Shown piece by piece: positions 57,849 through 64,000 of a stretch of 64,000 nucleotides of DNA (its first letter is position 1; the number at the start of each line of letters is the position of its first letter). Source of the stretch: Meconema thalassinum (taxonomy: Eukaryota > Arthropoda > Insecta > Orthoptera > Tettigoniidae); NCBI GenBank assembly GCA_946902985.2, contig OX336388.2, positions 225,888,467 through 225,952,466 of the forward strand, written 5' to 3'. Below the pieces are notes generated by a model that did no database searches, was not told the DNA's origin, and saw only the letters and a list, made by a program, of their open reading frames with translations. The position numbers and the translations under genes were made by a program.

Positions 57849-58940
57849 ATGATATCTGATGCGGTAGATCCAATATCTGGTGCAGTAGATCCAATATCTG
57901 GTGCAGTAGATCCAATATCCGGTGGGACAGGTTCAATATCTGGTGGGGCAGATCCAATATTTGGTGCGGTAGATCCAATATCTGGTGCAGTAGATCCAAT
58001 ATCCGGTGCGGTAGATCCAATATCTGGTGCGGTAGATCCGATATCTGGTACAGTCGATCCAATATCCGGGGCGGTAGATCCAATATCTGGTGGGGTGGTT
58101 CCAATTTCTGGTGGGGCAGGTCCAATGTCCGATGGGGCAGATCCAATATCTGGTGCAGTAGATCCAATATCTGGTGCAGTAGATCCAATATCCGGTGCGG
58201 TAGATCCAATATCTGGTGCAGTAGATCCAATATCTGGTGCAGTAGATCCAATATCTGGTGTGGTAGATCCAATATACGGTGGGACAGGTTCAATATCTGG
58301 TGGGGCAGATCCAATATTTGGTGCGGTAGATTCTTCAATATCTGGTGCAGTAGATCCAATATCCGGTGCGGTAGATCCAATATCTGGTGCGGTAGATCCA
58401 ATATCTGGTGCAGTCGATCCAATATCCGGTGCGGTAGATCCAATATCTGGTGGGGTGGTTCCAATTTCTGGTGGGGCAGGTCCAATGTCCGATGGGGCAG
58501 ATCCAATATCTGGTGCAGTAGGTCCAATATCTGGTGCAGTAGATCCAATATCCGGTGCGGTAGATCCAATATCTGGTGCAGTAGATCCAATATCTGGTGC
58601 AGTAGATCCAATATCTGGTGTGGTAGATCCAATATACGGTGGGACAGGTTCAATATCTGGTGGGGCAGATCCAATATTTGGTGCGGTAGATTCAATATCT
58701 GGTGCAGTAGATCCAATATCCGGTGCGGTAGATCCAATATCTGGTGCGGTAGATCCAATATCTGGTGGAGCAGATCCAATATCCGGTGCGGTAGGTCCAA
58801 TATCCAGTGGGGCAGATCCAATATCCAGTGGGGCAGGTCCAATATCCAGTGGAGCAGATCCAATATCCAGTGGGGCAGGTCCAATATCCAGTGGGGCTGG
58901 TCCAATATCCAGTGGGGCAGATTCAGTGTCCAGGAAGGGA
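57849..58940. repeat. 21-bp minisatellite with higher-order repeats
   Basis: About 51 units of GATCCAATATCTGGTGCAGT-like sequence. A distinctive block (GGTGGGACAGGTTC) recurs at 57921, 58278 and 58638, giving higher-order periods of 357 and 360 bp; the extra 3 bp is a TTC at about 58334. All 21-bp units lack stops, so long frames exist on both strands (plus DPISGAV repeats, minus HQILDLP repeats). I do not treat either as a gene. Confidence 0.95.
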
Positions 58941-59020
58941 TGAGGAGATCTAGCGTCCGGGGTTGCAGATCTAGTGTTCAGTGGGACCCGCTAGGACGAC
59001 GTAACCAATATTTCAAAGGC

Positions 59021-60110
59021 CTAGCGTTTTCTATTATATCGATACCCCGTGGCCAAGCCGTCTGCGTTATGATGATGATGATCAGGTTCCTTCAAGTCGG
59101 CGTCGATTCCTAGCGACTGCATGGATGGACTGTCTCCATCTTCAGCCATATACTTCGGATCCTTCAGTGACATATTCATGTTGGATTTTATGGAGTCGAT
59201 CCATCTCAATGCTGGCCGCCCTCGTCTCCGAGTCCCTTCCCCTTTTCCAAGCATTATTGTCTTTTCCAACGAATCAGAACGTCTCAAAATGTGTCCAAAT
59301 ATGACAGCTGTAATATTGTTATCAGTGCTTCAAGAGAGGGATCTGGCTTGTTTTTTTTAATTACCCATACATTTGTCTTCCAGGCTGCCCAAGAAATACG
59401 CAGTATCCTTCTCCAACACCAGAGCACAAAAGCAGCAATATACTTCCTATCTCGTTTCCTTATGGTCCAGCTTTGGCAACCATATGTAGCTATGAGAAAG
59501 ACTAGTGCCTTTCCCATTCTAATTTTAGTAGTATAGATACATCTGAACAGAAAGCCTCCATGGCTTAGGCGGCAGCACGCCGGCCTCTAACCGCTGGGTC
59601 CGTGGTTCAATTCCCGGTCACTCCATGTGAGATCTGTGCTGGACAAAACGGAGGCAGACAGGTTTTTCTTCGGGTACTCCGGATTTCCCTGTGAAAATTT
59701 CATACCAGCAACACTCTCCACTATCATTTCATTTCATCTGTCATTCATGTAATCATTGCCCCTGAGGAGTGCGTCAGGTTTCGGCAGCCGGCATAGTTCA
59801 AATCCTCGCCGCTAGATGGGGTCTTCATTCATTCCATTCCTGACCCGGTCGGAGACTGGAAGCAGGATGTGGATTTTCATCTTCATTTTCAGATACATCT
59901 GAACACTTGAAGATCTTATCCAGGCCTTTAAAAGCTGCTCTTCCTAGGGCAAGTCTTCCGTGAATCTCTGGACTGCATGAGCCACTACTACTAATGGTTG
60001 ATCCCAACAAACAGAAACTATTCACGTCTGTGATTAACTTATTATCTATCATAATGTGTGATGGTAAAGCTGTTGTCATTAGTTTTGTCTTGTTGATATT
60101 CAACTACAAG
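59021..60110 (-). mobile_element. LINE H fragment (ORF2 C-terminus), hosting SINE 2
   Basis: On the minus strand, in order: MNINKTKLMTTALPSHIMID, FCLLGSTISSSGSCSPEIHG, FKGLDKIFKCSDVSE, then after SINE 2 MGKALVFLIATYGCQSWTIR, VLWCWRRILRISWAAWKTNV, RRSDSLEKTIMLGKGEGTRR and RGRPALRWIDSIKSNMNMSL. This is the standard order of a LINE ORF2 tail. There are frame changes and an ATC-rich end. Confidence 0.85.
59550..59890 (+). mobile_element. SINE 2 copy 2
   Basis: Same structure as 29959-30290. A perfect 15-bp TSD (agatacatctgaaca) lies at 59535-59549 and 59891-59905. Inserted in LINE H. Confidence 0.93.
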
Positions 60111-60214
60111 CTAATGGTTTCACTGTGTTCTTTAACCTAGGTATTATTCACCATGACCCAGATGGGGGAACTGCACCAAGTTTGAATCTGGCCTGATAGT
60201 GGTTAGCCTGAATG

Positions 60215-61480
60215 TGTTTTTATCATTTCAAATGATCTTGTCGACTTCGTCGTTATGCTTGGGTCCAACGTTATGCGTTACGGAGACGGAGACGGAAGTG
60301 ACGTCATGCAGCCGCGCGGGAAGCGAGTGAGTGACGTCATGCAGCCACGTGGGAAGCAGAAGCTAATGGTTATTGGAGTCTGTTGAAAGAGTCATGGGGC
60401 GTCGAGCAACCTGGGACTTTGAGCGAAGCGAACACAAGAATACAGGGTGACTTCTAAAGAGATATACAAGATGCCAGATAAGAATACAGGGTGCCTCCTA
60501 AAGAGGTGTGCAGGATTTTAGAGCAAATTACAGTACAAGATGTCAGATAACAATACAGGGTGACTCCTAAAGCGATATACAAGATGCCAGATAAGAATAC
60601 AAGGTGACCCTTAAAGAGGTGCACAAAATGGCAGAGAAGAATACAGGGTGACTCCTAAAGAGCTGCACAAGATGTCAGACAAGAATACAGGGTGCCTCCT
60701 AAAGAGGTGTGCAGGATGTCAGAGCAAAATACAGTACAAGATGACAGATAAGAATACAGGGTGACTCCTAAAGAGATATACAAGAAGCCAATTAAGATTA
60801 CAAGGTGACTCTCAAAGAGGTGTACAAGATGGCAGAGAAGAATACAGGGTGAGCCCTAAAGAGGTGCACAAGATGTCAGACAAGATTACAGGGTGACTCC
60901 TAAAGAGGTGTACAAGATGTCACACAAGAATACAGGGTGACTCCTAAAGAGATATACAAGATGCCAGATAAGAATACAAGGTGACTGTTAAAGAGGTGTA
61001 CAAGGGGGCAGAGAAGAATACAGGGTGACTCCTAAAGAGGTGTACAAGATGTCACACAAGAATACAGGGTGACTTCTAAAGAGATATACAAGATGCCAGA
61101 TTAGAATACAGGGGTGCCTCCTAAAGAGGTGTGCACGATGTCAGAGCAAATTACAGGGTGACACTTAACGAGGTGTACAGTATGTTAGATTCAATTGAAA
61201 TACAGGGTGACCCTTAAAGAGGTTTGCGAGATATCAGATTCAAATAATGGGTGACTCTTAAAGAGTTGTAAAATATATCAGACTCAAATACAGGGTGACC
61301 CTTAAAGAGGTGCCCGCGCGGAAAGCCTAAGTTAATGTGTAATGGAGTCTGTTGAAAGAGTCCTGGGGCTTCAAGCGAAGCGAGAAGCCCTCCTGAGCCT
61401 TTCTAACATGTGTAGCCTTTGTAGCATGCGTCATTTGAAATGGTATAACGTCTAGTCTTTCAGACTGACTGTAATTCTTT
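60215..61480. mobile_element. Family H element, copy 1, with tandem array
   Basis: The left end ATCATTTCAAATGATC followed by GTCGACTTCGTCG, and the right end CTTCAAGCGAAGCGAGAA...CATTTGAAATGGTATAACG, match the element at 62229-62952. The AATCATTT/AAATGATA-type ends are inverted. About 20 units of a 44-bp repeat occupy 60440-61310. Noncoding. Confidence 0.65.
60440..61310. repeat. About 20 units of a 43-46-bp tandem repeat
   Basis: The unit carries AATACAGGGTGACTCCTAAA, GAGGTGTACAAGATG and CAGACAAG with variants. Confidence 0.92.
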
Positions 61481-62228
61481 TCTTGGCACTATCCACCCTT
61501 CCTCCAAGCAATTAGATATTCAGAACTCCAATGTGGCCACAGATCTCAACGAGATTGGACACCCTCCACTACACTCACAAAGCTGCTGCTGCTGCATCTT
61601 CCACTTTTTACAACTGTTCAATCCTGCCTTTAATCACTGTCTTCTCCCAATTCTAATCTTTAATTTTTATTTTGTCAAGGAAAATATCAAATCCTTCTTT
61701 AATGATTTGTCCCTCTCTGCGTTGCTTTCATAACAGCAGCACGACAATTTCTCGTGGTCTCTTTCTTCACAATCCACATTCAAAAGAAATAAATGCAACC
61801 ATCGCTTAGTTATCACTGAAAAGTTATGATTACACATGGCCCTAAAAAATACCATTATGTCAAAACAGACAAGAAAAATAAACAGCAGCTGTCAACTTTA
61901 TCCCCTTCAACGTCCGTTCAACAGAAGAAGTCTTTAGCTAAAGAATACTCAATGACAGTCATGTCAACAGTGTATGGCATTCAGAAAACAAGATCAAATG
62001 GACTTTTGTGTAAACTGTCAATTATGTACTAAGAAGATAAGTTAAGTGAGGGGAGTGATTTAAAGAATGTAATTAACGTACGAAGAATGTTGCTTTTAGG
62101 TTGGACAAGAAGTTAAGTTCTGAATCACACTTTTCATTTTACGAGGGCAAAGTTTTCATTCCTATCTTTATTTCAGTATCAACACGGTGAGTGTTATAAA
62201 TGAATTGGCAATGTGTGAATCATATTTA
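61481..62228. other. No gene recognised
   Basis: Short frames only (for example 61533-61733), with no recognisable domain. Confidence 0.5.
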
Positions 62229-62952
62229 ATATTATCATTTTAAATGATCTAGTCGACTTCGTTGGTTGGTTGGTTCTTAAGTTTAGGGGCTGTGACAACG
62301 CGGTCATGTAGCCCCGTGTACTTTGGGTGTGTGTAGAATCTGTCTAATAACCGGTGTTAATTGTGATGACTGTGTTAGCGTGTGTTATCTGTCATTTTAA
62401 TTTAAGTACTGCAACTTAGAATTTTTCAAATAGTTCCTACTTTTGCCGCCAAGCACCACTGTCAACGACTACTAGGCCAAGTTCAGAACTTAGCTACTAG
62501 ACGCCACCACAGTCTTGGCAACGAACGTAGAAACCTAAGAGCATTGTTTACATTCTTAACCTATACAATTTAGCTTCACACAGGTGTAATTAGTGGAAGG
62601 TTACGTTACGGCAACGTCACAAAATGTACCGAGAATGCACTGAGGTGTGTGACGTCATAGTACCGCTTGGTGCATGTGTACTGAGTTCACAGGTGAGCTC
62701 TGGCGTTACGAGACGGCAACGACATGGCGAGCGTGACGTCATCCAGTCAGCTCCCTCCTTTCACCGCGCGCTTCGGCTCCCTCATGACTTGTAACTTTCT
62801 GGCGTTCTGATTGTTTCTTGATCATTTAACATGACACGAGTCTGTGGCTTCGAGCGAAGCGAGAACCCTCCAGCCTTACTAGCATTTTTCAGCATTTGTA
62901 GCATTTAAAATGATATAAAGTCCAGTCTTTCAGACTGACTGTCCGTGTCTTT
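62229..62952. mobile_element. Family H element, copy 2, hosting SINE 3
   Basis: Left end ATCATTTTAAATGATC and right end CTTCGAGCGAAGCGAGAA...CATTTAAAATGATATAAAG. It has TGACGTCA-type words as in copy 1 but no 44-bp array. A reverse SINE 3 lies inside it. Confidence 0.65.
62263..62605 (-). mobile_element. SINE 3 copy, head missing
   Basis: Reverse tail GGTTGGTTGGTTC through AGCCCCGTGTACTTTGGGTG to ACAGGTGTAATTAGTGGAAG. Truncated before the tRNA-like head. Confidence 0.85.
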
Positions 62953-63048
62953 TTAAGAAATTATTATTGCGACAGTCTCATCTCTGTAGATTTTACGTTT
63001 CTAAAATGATTGCTTGGAGATAAAATTTAAATAGTTATAATCTAACAT

Positions 63049-63555
63049 AGGTTGGTTGGTACCTCAGTTTAGGGGCTGCGACAACGCGGTCATGTAGCCC
63101 CGTGTACTTTGGGTGTGTGTAGAATCTGTCTGATAACCGGTGTTAATTGTGATGGCTGTATTAGTGTGTGTTATGTGTTTTAATTCAAGTAAGGACTGCA
63201 GTCATTCAATTTTCAAGTAGTTCCTTCTCTTACTACCAAACGCCACCGTCAATGACAACTAGTTCTGAACTTGGTTACTAGATGCCACCGCAGTTGGCTT
63301 CTGGCGAAGAAACTTGGAACCTAAGAGCGTTAGTCAAATCTAACTTATAATTTAGCTTCACACAAGTTTAATTAGTGTTAGGTTCTTTTACATGGCATAA
63401 ATCTATGACATGGGACCGGCTTTACTTCCCCTCCGAGGAAGGCATACTGAGGGATTTTTAACGTTCCTAAAAATCCGATGACTTCGGCTGGGTTTGAACC
63501 CACGATCTTGGGCACAGAAGCTCAGCATGCTACCAACTACGCCACCGAAACCGTC
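63049..63555 (-). mobile_element. SINE 3 copy, full length
   Basis: Complete reverse copy, with the B box (GGGTTTGAACCC on plus) and A-box region at the right end. Diverged flanks (ataatctaacat at 63037-63048, acaatctaactt at 63556-63567) look like an aged 12-bp TSD. Confidence 0.88.
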
Positions 63556-63679
63556 ACAATCTAACTTTCCCAGTGATCCATGATCAAGTCTTTCTCACAT
63601 TCTTGTCTAACCTTATCCTAATAAGAACCGATGAGAAGTCACCTGGGTCCGTATCTCTGATCTAGAATCACAAGTTCAC

Positions 63680-63860
63680 CCAAAAATACTTTGTATACAG
63701 TTGGTCAACACAATAAAATCGAATGGCTGGAATATGCAAAAAAATAGTCTTAAGAAAATTGCATGTGATTAACCTGCACTATATTGTGTACTACAGAAGT
63801 AGGAGAAAACAATGGAACGACCTGTCTCCCTCATCAAGCGAGCATCGTCAGATCCAAATC
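63680..63860 (-). other. Possible Penelope-like terminal fragment
   Basis: On the minus strand CTGACGA (63851-63845) is followed by a GC-rich stretch and GAGACAGGTC (63828-63819), a degenerate form of the hammerhead core, with two conserved positions changed. GTTGGTCAACACAA nearby resembles GTCGGTCAACACGA at about 54818, close to the better motif. Confidence 0.35.
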
Positions 63861-64000
63861 CACACAAAACCGTAATAAACTTACAATGATACTGCCTTCC
63901 AAACACAAAACAAAACGTCAAAAAACTTTAGAAATTTAGTTAGTTATTGTTGTTTTAAGGGGTGGAACTACGAGGTCATCTGCCCCTCTTAACCCTTTAT
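63861..64000. other. No gene recognised
   Basis: The end of the window has a TTGTTGTTTTAAGGGG word but no classifiable feature. Confidence 0.4.

Noticed and set aside
57778..58943. 364- and 375-residue open frames on opposite strands
   Set aside because: Both arise from a 21-bp repeat without stops in either strand. They overlap each other and resemble no protein outside the repeat.
60440..61310. Possible CRISPR array
   Set aside because: The 44-bp units are contiguous and diverged with no unique spacers, and the genome is eukaryotic.

Overview
The window looks like repeat-dense intergenic DNA from a large-genome insect. This rests on the mix of Ty3/gypsy, Jockey-like and other APE-type non-LTR elements, tRNA-headed SINEs, Helitrons and hAT, Crypton-like and Penelope-like traces. 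An orthopteran-like genome is a guess; the sequence does not fix the species. I see no intact host gene. The only host-like coding trace is a short 3-hydroxyacyl-CoA dehydrogenase fragment near 13.3 kb.

Layout. 1-11062 is one Ty3/gypsy LTR retrotransposon, cut by the left window edge. Its LTRs are nearly identical, gag is broken, PR-RT-RNase H is open, and most of integrase is deleted. 11.1-14.7 kb holds diverged repeats, a SINE with a clean target-site duplication (TSD), the dehydrogenase fragment and a LINE tail. 14.7-23.5 kb appears to be a small DNA element split by about 7.8 kb of sequence that contains a two-ORF LINE on the minus strand (ORF1 20797-19709; ORF2 about 19690-16942). 23.7-28 kb is a patchwork of LINE family C fragments, SINEs and a hAT-type MITE. 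28.5-34.2 kb holds an unclassified hairpin-ended repeat, two Helitron-like elements in a row (the second with about 13 units of a 165-bp repeat) and a TA-flanked MITE. 34.7-38.8 kb holds LINE 3' ends, fold-backs and a Crypton-type tyrosine recombinase fragment. 39.1-42.3 kb is a broken Jockey-like ORF2.

The right part is dominated by nested insertions whose order can be read from TSDs. At 46.9-49.4 kb LINE F carries LINE C and a Jockey-like fragment, and the whole is framed by a 25-bp repeat. At 52.8-54.3 kb a SINE hosts LINE G, which hosts a younger SINE of the same family. At 42.7-44.0 kb a SINE is split by an 809-bp TIR element. Further on are hammerhead-ribozyme-like motifs of Penelope type (54.9 and 63.8 kb), a 21-bp minisatellite with 357/360-bp higher-order repeats (57.8-58.9 kb) and an element family carrying a 44-bp tandem array (60.2-61.5 kb).

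The elements do not work together as a pathway. They form a record of successive insertions. Divergence counts were made by eye, repeat names are local labels (LINE A-I, SINE 1-4, families G and H), and most boundaries away from TSDs are approximate.
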